35,441 nt of DNA, taken from contig CAMVLU010000006.1 of assembly GCA_947168405.1 (NCBI GenBank), positions 1-35,441 on the forward strand, read 5' to 3'. The stretch is from an uncultured Clostridia bacterium. GTDB taxonomy: Bacteria; Bacillota_I; Bacilli_A; RF39; UBA660. Under the pieces are notes generated by a model that made no database searches, was not told the origin of the DNA, and saw only the letters and a program-made list of their open reading frames with translations. Each line of letters opens with the position of its first letter. Position 1 is the stretch's first letter. Of the stretch, positions 1 through 9,378 are shown in pieces. The position numbers and the translations under genes were made by a program.

Positions 1-332
1 TTTTTCAAAATATTTAATTTTTCATTCAATCTTGTAAAAATATGATTAACACTTTCATTTTGTTCTGGTTCTAATATTAATTGACGTTTAATAAAAATTT
101 TATATATTTTCAATTCATTTATTTCTTCATCAGTTATACCTAAAATTTTTAAATCTTGACTATCCAAGTCTATTTTCTTTAATCTTGCATTATCAAATAG
201 CACATTCTCTATGATAAAAGTTAAACGATTATAAACCTCTATCATTTTTTGATTATTTTCTAGTTCTAGTTTTCTTGATTTTTTATTTTCTAATATTGAT
301 TTTAGAGTTTTTATAACATTATTATCTAACAT
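1..332 (-). CDS. Partial hypothetical protein (3' part outside the window); starts MLDNNVIKTLKSILENKKSRKLELENNQKMIEVYNRLTFIIENVLFDNARLKKIDLDSQDLKILGITDEEINELKIYK
   Basis: Open minus-strand frame from ATG at 332 to the window edge; overlaps the 3' end of the 715-aa ORF by 11 bp. Not in the supplied ORF track. Confidence 0.7.
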   Translation of the reverse strand, partial: MLDNNVIKTLKSILENKKSRKLELENNQKMIEVYNRLTFIIENVLFDNARLKKIDLDSQDLKILGITDEEINELKIYKIFIKRQLILEPEQNESVNHIFTRLNEKLNILK

Positions 333-2469
333 TAGGTTCTTCACCTCCTAATTCAAGTTGCTCAGCTATTTCTTGTTCATTATTTTCTGATTCAATTATT
401 GTTGATGTTGACTGAACCATTGATGTTTTTTCTTCTGTATCATTTTGTAATTTAAATAAATCATTAAAACTATTAGTAATTATTCTTACAGCTTTTTTTA
501 ATGTATCTGCCGTAAAATCAGTAGTAAAAATTCTTTGAACTTCTTGTATATATGGTTCATTCTCTTCAATATAAGCACTAGTTCTTGCAACATATTCTTT
601 TTTTCCTCTTATTGAACCATCTAAATTTAATACAACACATAAATAATCTAATGATTTCATTCCAAATATATCCATTAAGGTTTTTTTATTATAATCTGTT
701 AAATCAATTTTCATATAACAAACTCTTCCACCTTTTGGACCTGATCCCCTTATTCTATATGAAGGATATTCTGCAACTTTTCTTTCACTAATTTTTTTTG
801 CTTCTAATTGTTTTTTATCTTCTTTATAATCTAAATCGTCAAATTTTACTCTTAATAACCTTCCATTAATATAATTCAAATCATTACTAAAATAATTATC
901 AGATTCTCCGCCAAATAATTTTTTTAATGCTAATTTTTGTTGATTAACTATATCATTAAGTTTTCTACTTCTTTCAACTTGATCTAAAATATCAATTCCT
1001 TCTGATGGTAAAAAAACTAATAAATTTGTATAATCACTTAGAATTAGTTTTTGACTTTCAATTCTATTTTTTAATTCATTTAAATCATTTAATAATTGTA
1101 TTAAATCATTTTTTAGTTCTGTAACGTAATCTTTTACTTGAGATAAAACATATGTATCATTAATACTCATACTTATTAATCTATCATATTCTTGATATAA
1201 TTCATTAAATTCTAATAATTTATTATAATAATCTATATGATCTTTTGTAATAGCATTTCCAAAAGTTTTTCTTAATCCTTCTTCTCCATCTGCTTGATAT
1301 ATATAATCAGCATTTCTATACTTACTTTTTTCCTCTTCTGTTATGTTATAAGCTTGATCAATAAATGATTTTATATTACTTTTTTCTTCAGACGAAATTA
1401 CATCTAATGATAACTTAACAACATTATTAGAAACAAATCTATTATTATAAAGATTTATATAATAATTAAATATATCTATCCAACCTTCTTCATTGTCCTT
1501 AAATAATTTAATAAATGAATCAGATTCTATATAAAAATTATATTTTAAATCTGCATATACATATTTCCAAATATTATCTTCAATAGATGGCATATCATCT
1601 AATATATCTTTTCTTAAATTACTATCAACAAATAATTTAACAAATTCTATATCATCATATGAAAGTTTTATTTCTTTCTTTAAAATGTCATAAATTTCTT
1701 TAATTTGATTTATTAACTCTTTTTCTTCATCAGTTAATTCAAATTCTTCTTCTGTTACTTGTATTTCTTCAATTGGTGTTATTTCTTCAATAATTTCTTG
1801 TGATTCAACTACATCATTTATCTCTCTATGGATATCGACAGCTTTTCCTGTTCTAATGCTAATTATTCTTTTCTCAGCATCTTCTAAAACATTAGGATGA
1901 ATTTTACTTAATTTTTTCATATTATCCAATGTTAAAAACATTATTATATCAAATTTATCTGATGAAATTAAATCGGAACTTTTTATAAATTCTATCAAAT
2001 CTTGTAATTCTTCTTTTTTTAATTCTTTTTTTAAAGTATCTTCTGATATATTAAAATATTCTAAATATTTTTCAAATTCTAATTTATTATTTTGCTTTTC
2101 ATCATTTATTTCTTTTATTCTATTTTTTATTTCTTCTATTTTATCTTGAAATGATTTTTTTAATATTTCGATAAAATTTATTATTTTTTTTCCTAAAATA
2201 TCTTGTCTTACAATTGTTATATTTTCTAATTTTAAATCAATTAAAATATCTAAATATGTAATATATTCATTAATTTCTTGAGATGAATAATAATTACTTA
2301 ATAAATTTTTAATTAGATCAATATTTATACGTGTAATATCAGAAGAAATTAACTCATAATTATCTTGATAAATTTTTAATTTTTGTTTTAAATCTGAAAT
2401 ATCATAAATAGAATCTAATTCTATATTTTTTTGCTTAATATAATTAAATAAAGATATATACTTTGCCAT
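322..2469 (-). CDS. Large acidic, coiled-coil-rich protein of unknown function (715 aa)
   Basis: Long ORF, heptad/charged composition, small globular-looking C-terminal segment (YRIRGSGPKGGRVCYMKIDLTDYNKKTLMDIFGMKSLDYLCVVLNLDGSIRGKK). No family recognised. Confidence 0.8.
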   Translation of the reverse strand: MAKYISLFNYIKQKNIELDSIYDISDLKQKLKIYQDNYELISSDITRINIDLIKNLLSNYYSSQEINEYITYLDILIDLKLENITIVRQDILGKKIINFIEILKKSFQDKIEEIKNRIKEINDEKQNNKLEFEKYLEYFNISEDTLKKELKKEELQDLIEFIKSSDLISSDKFDIIMFLTLDNMKKLSKIHPNVLEDAEKRIISIRTGKAVDIHREINDVVESQEIIEEITPIEEIQVTEEEFELTDEEKELINQIKEIYDILKKEIKLSYDDIEFVKLFVDSNLRKDILDDMPSIEDNIWKYVYADLKYNFYIESDSFIKLFKDNEEGWIDIFNYYINLYNNRFVSNNVVKLSLDVISSEEKSNIKSFIDQAYNITEEEKSKYRNADYIYQADGEEGLRKTFGNAITKDHIDYYNKLLEFNELYQEYDRLISMSINDTYVLSQVKDYVTELKNDLIQLLNDLNELKNRIESQKLILSDYTNLLVFLPSEGIDILDQVERSRKLNDIVNQQKLALKKLFGGESDNYFSNDLNYINGRLLRVKFDDLDYKEDKKQLEAKKISERKVAEYPSYRIRGSGPKGGRVCYMKIDLTDYNKKTLMDIFGMKSLDYLCVVLNLDGSIRGKKEYVARTSAYIEENEPYIQEVQRIFTTDFTADTLKKAVRIITNSFNDLFKLQNDTEEKTSMVQSTSTIIESENNEQEIAEQLELGGEEPNVR

Positions 2470-2472
2470 ACA

Positions 2473-2937
2473 TTAACCTCTTTTTACTCTTTTTATTTCG
2501 TCATCATCTACATATTTATTTAATAATTCATAAGATGAATTAAAGAATGTAATATCATTATTAGTTAGAATTTGAATTTTAACTAATAATTCTTTTAAAT
2601 ACTCAATTTCTTGTTCAGATAAGTTATTTTTATTATCAACAATTTTTCTTTTAATGTATTTAATATAATCATTTAAAACAGGTTTATTTAAATTTTTATA
2701 GTATATATATTCTAAATATACCTTTTCAGCATCTGTTAATACTTTATTATCGATATTATATATTTCATTTTCCATTGCTTTTAAAGTATCTTTTTTATTT
2801 TTTTTTGTTATTGAAAAATATTTGTCTAATTTACTACATAATAAATATAATTTAATCAATATCTTTTTTTCATTTGTAGACATATCTTCTTTTTCTAATA
2901 ACTCTTGAACTTTTTTTCTTACAATCTCAGTATCCAT
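2473..2937 (-). CDS. Hypothetical protein (154 aa), same operon as the 715-aa ORF
   Basis: ORF 3 bp upstream of the 715-aa ORF start; SD-like 'agaggtgt' upstream of ATG. Confidence 0.7.
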   Translation of the reverse strand: MDTEIVRKKVQELLEKEDMSTNEKKILIKLYLLCSKLDKYFSITKKNKKDTLKAMENEIYNIDNKVLTDAEKVYLEYIYYKNLNKPVLNDYIKYIKRKIVDNKNNLSEQEIEYLKELLVKIQILTNNDITFFNSSYELLNKYVDDDEIKRVKRG

Positions 2938-2971
2938 ACTACACCTCTCTATTTATCTTTATTATATCATA

Positions 2972-3544
2972 TTATTTTCTTTTTAAATACAAAATTATGT
3001 TAATTGTTATACTATTTATTAAAATAATTATTAAAGAATATATTAAATTGTTTATACCAAATATTAATAAATTTAATAACATAATTAAAAAATTGATAAT
3101 AAAATTAACTGTTCCTATTTTAATATTAGTATATTTATTAATTAAAGGACTTAGTATAGATATTCCACCAGATGAAAATCCTAATTTATAAATTATGCCA
3201 TTTGTAATACCAGATATTATTCCAACAATTATAATAATTAAAATAATATTTATATTAATAAAATCAATATTACTTGTTAATTTAATAAATAAAGGATATA
3301 TAAAAGTTGATATAACTAGACTTATTGTTATTTTTTTATTCAAAAATATAAAACTCAAAATAAACATAATTATATTTATAATTAATATAATTATTGAAAA
3401 AGATATAGGTATAAAATGATGAATAATTAAAGATAATCCTTGAGTTCCTCCAACTACTAAGTTTAAGGGTTTTAAAAATAAATTAAAATTAATAGATGCA
3501 ATAAATAACATCAATAATAAATAAAAATAGTCTTTATATTTCAT
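2972..3544 (-). CDS. YitT-family (DUF161-like) multipass membrane protein
   Basis: Strongly hydrophobic; NLVVGGTQGLSLIIHH near the N-terminus and GISGITNGIIYKLGFSSGGISILSPLI repeat typical of YitT membrane domains; no C-terminal DUF2179 domain. Confidence 0.65.
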   Translation of the reverse strand: MKYKDYFYLLLMLFIASINFNLFLKPLNLVVGGTQGLSLIIHHFIPISFSIIILIINIIMFILSFIFLNKKITISLVISTFIYPLFIKLTSNIDFININIILIIIIVGIISGITNGIIYKLGFSSGGISILSPLINKYTNIKIGTVNFIINFLIMLLNLLIFGINNLIYSLIIILINSITINIILYLKRK

Positions 3545-3555
3545 AAATCACCTCA

Positions 3556-3583
3556 AAAAAAGAAGTATTACTACTTCTTTCTA
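3556..3583 (-). terminator. Intrinsic terminator downstream of prfB
   Basis: Minus strand AGAAGTAGTAATACTTCTTTTTTT: perfect stem AGAAGTA/TACTTCT plus U-tract. It overlaps the last prfB codons. Confidence 0.75.
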
Positions 3584-4672
3584 TATTTTAGATAAGCTTC
3601 TATAAATGGTTCCAATTCTCCATCTAATACTTTAGAAACATTACTAGTTTCATAATTAGTTCGATGATCTTTAACCATTGAATACGGATGCATTACATAA
3701 CTTCTTATTTGACTTCCAAATTCAATATTTAAACTTTCTCCTTTTACTTCAGCAAGCTCTTTATTCTTTTTTTCTATTTCAAGTACTTTTAATTTACTCT
3801 TTAACATTCGCATTGCTTCTTCTCTATTTTGAATTTGACTTCTTTGATTTTGACATGAGACAACAATTTTTGTTGGCAAATGTGTTATTCTAACTGCACT
3901 ATCAGTGGTGTTTACATGTTGTCCTCCTGCTCCACTACTACGATATACATCTATTTTTAAATCTTTATCATCAATTGTTATATCTTCAACTTCTGAAAAC
4001 TCTGGAATAACATCAACTGATGCAAATGATGTATGACGTTTATTATTAGCATCAAATGGAGATAATCTAACTAATCTATGTACTCCTTTTTCACATTTTA
4101 AATATCCATAAGAATACATCCCATCAACCTTTAATGAAACACTTTTAATACCTGTTTCTTCTCCTTCTAAATAGGATAACACTTCTACTTTAAAATTATT
4201 CTTTTCTAGATATCTTAAATACATTCTATAAAGCATATTAGTCCAATCACAAGCTTCTGTTCCTCCTGCTCCTGAATGAAGTTCTAAAATACAATTATTT
4301 TTATCATATGGTTCATTTAATAAAGTATATAATTCCATTGATGATATTTTTTGATTTAAAACATTTAATTTCTTTTCTAAATCATTTTTAATTTCTATAT
4401 CCATTTCAAGTTCTAAAATATCTATAGTTTCTAAATCTGATTCTATTTCATTTTTTAATTCTTTATTATTATGAACAATTTCTTTTAAATTATTTAACTC
4501 ATTCATCACTTCATCGACATGTTTTTGATCATTCCAAAAGTTAGGTTCATTTGTAGTATTTTCTAATTCTTTAATTCTTTCTTCTTTAGATGATATGTCA
4601 AAGTAACCCCCATAATTCATCTACTTTTTTTAAATATTCTTTTAATTCATTTTTTATTTCATTTAATTCCAT
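3571..4672 (-). CDS. prfB: Peptide chain release factor 2 (RF2), expressed via programmed +1 frameshift
   Basis: GGQ motif (SSGAGGQHVNTTDSAVRI), SPF codon-recognition motif (RLSPFDANNKRHTSF). The listed ORF starts at 4620, but frame 0 runs from ATG 4672 (MELNEIKNELKEYLKKVDELWGLL) to an in-frame TGA at 4600-4598 in the context GGGGGTTACTTTGAC. Confidence 0.95.
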
Positions 4673-4688
4673 ATTTTCTCCTTTAATT

Positions 4689-4762
4689 TTATCCACATAA
4701 ATGTGGATAATTATTTTTTATTTATCAAATTATAAATCTTTTCCCCACATTTATGTGGAAAA
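4689..4762. promoter_or_regulatory. Cluster of DnaA-box-like sites in two palindromic pairs
   Basis: TTATCCACA (4689-4697, +) and TGTGGATAA (4702-4710, -) are perfect consensus boxes with a 4-bp spacer. TGTGGAAAA (4754-4762, - = TTTTCCACA) pairs with the degenerate TTCCCCACA (4741-4749, +), again with a 4-bp spacer. Confidence 0.6.
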
Positions 4763-4778
4763 AAATATAGTATTACTA

Positions 4779-5468
4779 CTACATTTTTAATTTCTTTTCT
4801 CCAATTAGTTCAGCATCTTTTAATTTAGAATCTTTTTCTTTTTCATTATCTTCATGCTCTTCTACCACTTCTGCTTGTTCAGAAACATTTATTACTTTAG
4901 TACCTGCAATTATATCATGAAGTCCTCTTTTATCACTTCTAAATAATATCATACATATTGTAACAACAAAGAAAGCCGATGATATAGTTGTAACTATATC
5001 ATTTACTTGAATATAGGTATTCTTTTTTAAAAATAATATAGTAACAATTCCTATTAAATTCATTAAAATAGAATTTATAAATAAAGCTCTTAATAAATAA
5101 TTATTCATTGTTATTTTAGAATTATTATTAGATACAATTTTTAAATTCATACATCTTTTACCAACTGTTTGACCATTCATAAAATATGGTACTACAACAA
5201 ATGATACGATTGTTATTACTTCTGTAACTATTGTTATAACAATACTTTCTTTATTCATAATATAAACCATATCATTAGTCTTTTTTATATATTCTTCTTG
5301 ACTTATCTCTTTATTAGAAAAATCCTGTAACAACATTGAATATTGATTAGTTGTTTCTTGATATTTTTTACCATTATAAATACTTATAGTTAAAAATGTT
5401 GAAATAGCAGTAACAACCATAATATCAATTACATAAGCAACTATTCTTTTAAAATTAGATGGTTTCAT
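4779..5468 (-). CDS. RDD-family integral membrane protein
   Basis: N-term KRIVAYVIDIMVVTAISTF (RDD-like), QTVGKRCMNLKIV signature, C-terminal ...LFRSDKRGLHDIIAGTKVI. Confidence 0.85.
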   Translation of the reverse strand: MKPSNFKRIVAYVIDIMVVTAISTFLTISIYNGKKYQETTNQYSMLLQDFSNKEISQEEYIKKTNDMVYIMNKESIVITIVTEVITIVSFVVVPYFMNGQTVGKRCMNLKIVSNNNSKITMNNYLLRALFINSILMNLIGIVTILFLKKNTYIQVNDIVTTISSAFFVVTICMILFRSDKRGLHDIIAGTKVINVSEQAEVVEEHEDNEKEKDSKLKDAELIGEKKLKM

Positions 5469-6444
5469 TTAATTCCTCCTTAAACACATTTAATATAGAT
5501 ATTATATCACATACTTTATTCAATTTAAATATTTTTTCTTTTAGAGGTTTTGAACCATTTATACCTTTTAAATAAAACGATACAATTGTTCGAAATTCTA
5601 AACAAGCAAGTGATTCATTTTTATATCTTAATAGATAATTTAAATGTTTAATTGCCATATCTATCTTATCAAGACTAGACGGTTTATCTAAAATAATATT
5701 ATCATTTAAATAACTATTTATTTCTTTTATTAACCAGGGATTTCCAAGTAATCCTCTTCCAATCATAATAGCATCACATTTAGTATCATCCAACATTTTT
5801 TTAGCTTTATAAATATCCGTTATATCTCCATTTCCAATTACAGGTATAGATACTGTTTCTTTAACTTCACGAATAATATTCCAATCGGCTTTACCAGAAT
5901 AACCTTGACTTCTAGTTCTTGCGTGAACTGTAATAGCACTTGCACCAGCATCTTCACATACTTTTGCAACACTAGCAGCATTTATGGAGTTTTGATCCCA
6001 TCCACTTCTAATTTTAACAGTAACAGGAACAGATACATTTTTAACTACCTCAGTAACTATATCTCTTATTTTATCTAAATCTTTTAATAAAGCAGATCCT
6101 GCACCACCTTTTAAAGCAACTTTTGGAACAGGACAACCCATATTTATATCTATTATAGATACTTTATAAGAATTAACTAATATTTTAGCGGCTTCTGCCA
6201 TAGTATTCGGATTAGAACCAAATATTTGTACAGCAACAGGAACTTTTAAATCATTTAGTCCATTTAACATTTCAAATGTTTTTTTATTACTACGAATTAT
6301 TGCTTCAGAACTTAATAATTCTGTAACTACTAATCCTACTCCCATCTCTTCACATATTTTCATATATGATGGATTAGATATTCCTGCCATAGGTGCTAAA
6401 ATAACTTTACTTTTTATTTCTATATTTCCTATTTTCCAACTCAT
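5455..6444 (-). CDS. dusB: tRNA-dihydrouridine synthase (DusB-like)
   Basis: ILAPMAGISNPSY, DINMGCPVPKVALKGGAGSALLKD, AITVHARTRSQGYSGKADW, IGNGDI, IGRGLLGNPW. Confidence 0.93.
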   Translation of the reverse strand: MSWKIGNIEIKSKVILAPMAGISNPSYMKICEEMGVGLVVTELLSSEAIIRSNKKTFEMLNGLNDLKVPVAVQIFGSNPNTMAEAAKILVNSYKVSIIDINMGCPVPKVALKGGAGSALLKDLDKIRDIVTEVVKNVSVPVTVKIRSGWDQNSINAASVAKVCEDAGASAITVHARTRSQGYSGKADWNIIREVKETVSIPVIGNGDITDIYKAKKMLDDTKCDAIMIGRGLLGNPWLIKEINSYLNDNIILDKPSSLDKIDMAIKHLNYLLRYKNESLACLEFRTIVSFYLKGINGSKPLKEKIFKLNKVCDIISILNVFKEELNETI

Positions 6445-6448
6445 TTTA

Positions 6449-6862
6449 TCAACCCTTTTTTAAAACTTTAATATTATTTTCTAAAGATAAAGTATCAAAC
6501 TTTGGTTGTCTAAATAAACATGAACTAATATCTTTATAAAAAATTGCCTCTTCATATCCTCCCATTATCATATCTATTGTTTCATGATATTTTATAAATA
6601 TATCTTCTAATTCTTCTAAAATATCAACACATTTATCAGCTAATTCTTCATTTTTTAATTTTTTAATTAATAATAATAACTCATATTCTTTTTTAGAATA
6701 TTTTAAATAATCTTTTACAAACATTGATAATTGTTTTCTTTTATCATCTTCTTTAATAAATAATATTAAAAAATTAAAATATATTAATAAATACTCTTTT
6801 ATAAAATTAATATCATATGATAACTTTTCAGATATTTTTTCTTTTATATAATCATTATACAT
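6449..6862 (-). CDS. Hypothetical protein; start probably the second Met (MYNDYIKEKISE) after GGGGG SD
   Basis: ORF 6449..6892 with SD-like GGGGGATTTATG for the internal start. Confidence 0.6.
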   Translation of the reverse strand: MYNDYIKEKISEKLSYDINFIKEYLLIYFNFLILFIKEDDKRKQLSMFVKDYLKYSKKEYELLLLIKKLKNEELADKCVDILEELEDIFIKYHETIDMIMGGYEEAIFYKDISSCLFRQPKFDTLSLENNIKVLKKG

Positions 6863-6911
6863 AAATCCCCCATGAATAAAGTTATTATACAAGAATATTT
6901 AAAATTTGTAA

Positions 6912-6938
6912 AATAAAAAAGAACCATTAAGGTTCTTT
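6912..6938 (-). terminator. Intrinsic terminator downstream of the LysM lipoprotein
   Basis: Minus strand AAGAACCTTAATGGTTCTTTTTTATTTT. Confidence 0.8.
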
Positions 6939-6952
6939 CCCGGTAATTGATT

Positions 6953-7405
6953 TTATTTAAATAATGGATTATAAATTATTTGATCTACATAAATTAAATC
7001 AGGATTAGGGATATGATTATATCTTGCAATTTCTTGATATGGAACTTCCCATGCAGTTGATATTAACCATAAAGTATCTCCCCAAATAACTTTATAACTT
7101 CTTTGATTTTTATCAGTGTTAATAGTTGTATTAGCTACCCAAACAGAATAGTCTGTTGTATCTTTTGTTGTAGTTGTCGTAGTTGATGTAGAAGTTGAAC
7201 CATTTTCAGTTGTTGCTGTTCCATCAGTTGTTTTAGTATCTGTTTCATCTTTCTTATCATCTGTTTTCTTATCTACTTCTTCTGTTTTTTTATCATCTTT
7301 TTTACCATTATCTTTGTTATCATCACATCCTGTGCTTAAAAACAAAATTCCACTAAATAAGCATAAAATCAATAGTACCTTGACATTAATTCTTAAGAAT
7401 TTCAT
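6953..7405 (-). CDS. Lipoprotein with low-complexity linker and C-terminal LysM domain
   Basis: MKFLRINVKVLLILCLFSGILFLSTGC lipobox; K/D/T-rich linker; YKVIWGDTLWLISTAWEVPYQEIARYNHIPNPDLIYVDQIIYNP is LysM-like. SD AGGAGG before ATG 7405. Confidence 0.85.
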   Translation of the reverse strand: MKFLRINVKVLLILCLFSGILFLSTGCDDNKDNGKKDDKKTEEVDKKTDDKKDETDTKTTDGTATTENGSTSTSTTTTTTKDTTDYSVWVANTTINTDKNQRSYKVIWGDTLWLISTAWEVPYQEIARYNHIPNPDLIYVDQIIYNPLFK

Positions 7406-7492
7406 ATTCCTCCTTACATCAATATCTATGTACAAATTAATATTATCATATTTATTATTATTTTTCTACAATTTAACACTTTATTTGACATA

Positions 7493-8971
7493 TTACTTGT
7501 TTAAATCATCTATTGTAATCTTACTTGTATGAGGAACAGGTGTCCATCCAACTTTTTTAAATACAGCAATATAAGTTGTATATCTTCCAACAATATCAAA
7601 GATAGGCCATACTAAACTATAAATAAATATTTTAGAAATAGGCATTTTCTTTATTCTTTTTCTTTCTAAAAATAAAATATACCAAGGAACAATAATACTT
7701 TCTATATAAGCACCCATTCTATAGAAAAGTCTTGCCCATACTCCTAGTAAAAATACTTGCCATAAAGCAGATGTTCCACTTGAAATATTAATTTTAAATG
7801 AGAAGAAATGTCTAAGTATTTGAGCTAGTAATGTTCCACCTGAGAAAAATTCTACACTTTCTATTCCCATTGAATAACAATAACATGATTTTAATATTAA
7901 AACTACTAATATCCATCTAAATAAATTAATTACATTTGTTGGTAATAAATGCATAAAAGTATCAAACATAATGAAGCGATCTTTAATACCAACCATTACT
8001 CTCCAAAATAAATTTTCTTCTTTTTCTTGTTTACTCCATTTAACTTTAGCATATTTCTTTCCTAAAATAATATTTCTAAATAATTTAAAACCAGATTCTT
8101 TAAAATTAATAAGTAATCCTTTAGACCATCTTAATTTTTGATTATAAGCAACTTTGGCTTTAGGAGTTTGTTCATCATAGAATTCAGCTGCATCTTGATA
8201 AGAAATACGATATCCTTGAGCAACGGCATCTGCTGTTAATCCTCTATCTTCAGTTAAAGATACATAATGCCATCCATCTTTTACCACTTCACTTGAAAAT
8301 AAATAACCAGTTCCTTGTATATTAGTTGCAAGTCTTAAAAAAGATCTAGCTCTGTGATATTGTCTAATGCTTCGAAGCCAATGAACTGCAAAACTCATTG
8401 TTATCCAGTTCTCATCTATATTTTTTATATTACGATAAGATGTAATTATTTTTTCTCCTGAATCAAATGCATCATTCATTTTAGAAATATAATCTTTTTT
8501 TAATAAATTATCTGCATCAAAAACAAAAAATCCTTCAAAACTATCTCTTTTATAATCTTCTTCTATTTTATCAAATAAATATTCTAAAGCATATCCTTTT
8601 GTTTTATGAACATCATCAAATCTTTCATAACAGATACATCCTTTTTTTCTAGCAATTTTCGCTGTATTATCCGTACAATTATCAGCTACAACAAAGATAG
8701 TTAATAAATCTTTAGGATAATCTTGTTTATTTATACTGTCTATTAAATTACCAATTACCGTTTCTTCATTTCTAGCTGCAATTACTATTCCATATTTATG
8801 TTGTTTTTTAGCTTTTTTAAACTTTCTTGTAAAAAACAATCCTATTATTAAATAAAAAATACGATAAGTAACTAAAGCTGGTAATAATTTACCAATAAAA
8901 TTATTTATAACATTAAAAATAGGATATAAACTACCTAAAAATCTTATTATAGAATCAAATACATTTTCCAT
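7493..8971 (-). CDS. Family 2 glycosyltransferase (processive, cellulose-synthase/hyaluronan-synthase-like) with TM helices
   Basis: VIAARNEETVIGNLIDSI, VVADNCTDNT, FDADNLL, LTEDRGLTADAVAQGYRI (TED), QKLRWSKG (QxxRW); multiple TMs. Confidence 0.85.
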   Translation of the reverse strand: MENVFDSIIRFLGSLYPIFNVINNFIGKLLPALVTYRIFYLIIGLFFTRKFKKAKKQHKYGIVIAARNEETVIGNLIDSINKQDYPKDLLTIFVVADNCTDNTAKIARKKGCICYERFDDVHKTKGYALEYLFDKIEEDYKRDSFEGFFVFDADNLLKKDYISKMNDAFDSGEKIITSYRNIKNIDENWITMSFAVHWLRSIRQYHRARSFLRLATNIQGTGYLFSSEVVKDGWHYVSLTEDRGLTADAVAQGYRISYQDAAEFYDEQTPKAKVAYNQKLRWSKGLLINFKESGFKLFRNIILGKKYAKVKWSKQEKEENLFWRVMVGIKDRFIMFDTFMHLLPTNVINLFRWILVVLILKSCYCYSMGIESVEFFSGGTLLAQILRHFFSFKINISSGTSALWQVFLLGVWARLFYRMGAYIESIIVPWYILFLERKRIKKMPISKIFIYSLVWPIFDIVGRYTTYIAVFKKVGWTPVPHTSKITIDDLNK

Positions 8972-9036
8972 AAGACCTCACTTCTATCATAGAAATTATA
9001 ACATAATGAAAATAAAAAGAAAAGTCTAAACTTTTC

Positions 9037-9348
9037 CTATCTAATTTTAATATTTTTAACTTGTAACTTCTCTTCTAATTTAGAAATTATTTGTAATATA
9101 TTATTATAATATTTATAATATTCTCTTCTTTCTTCTTGAGTATTTATTTCAACAGTTGCTTCTTTTAATACATTTGCAAAAGAAAGTGCTCCTTGATTAT
9201 CTTCCATTTTTAATAAATTATCTAATATACTAAAACATTTCATAAAATATTCTAATGAAACAATTTTATGTCTAAGTTCATTTTTTATGTGACATATTCC
9301 TAAATAAATATTCATATTATCCCCCTCATTTCTCACGTATTTTATCAT
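9037..9348 (-). CDS. Hypothetical protein (~92-103 aa)
   Basis: ORF with probable start MNIYLGICHIKNEL after a GGGG-type SD. Confidence 0.55.
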   Translation of the reverse strand: MIKYVRNEGDNMNIYLGICHIKNELRHKIVSLEYFMKCFSILDNLLKMEDNQGALSFANVLKEATVEINTQEERREYYKYYNNILQIISKLEEKLQVKNIKIR

Positions 9349-9378
9349 AAAAGTATAATATTGTCAAAAAAAGAAAGA

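Noticed and set aside
585-791. Plus-strand ORF 585..791 and similar short antisense ORFs (3678..3893, 7314..7532, 15522..15716, 19554..19811, 20196..20417, 28755..28949, 30240..30485, 31758..32090)
   Set aside because: Wholly or largely antisense to convincing genes, with no recognisable domain or RBS support.
2997-3419. Plus-strand ORFs 2997..3191 and 3195..3419
   Set aside because: Antisense to the YitT-like gene; low-complexity I/L/N-rich translations expected from AT-rich complement.
4689-4762. Palindromes as ordinary terminators of the RDD gene
   Set aside because: Not fully excluded, but exact DnaA-box consensus, conserved 4-bp spacers and weak U-tracts favour binding sites.
4779-4779. 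oriC within this window
   Set aside because: No dnaA, dnaN or AT-rich unwinding module was identified with the boxes; only a small cluster is visible, so an origin call is not supported.
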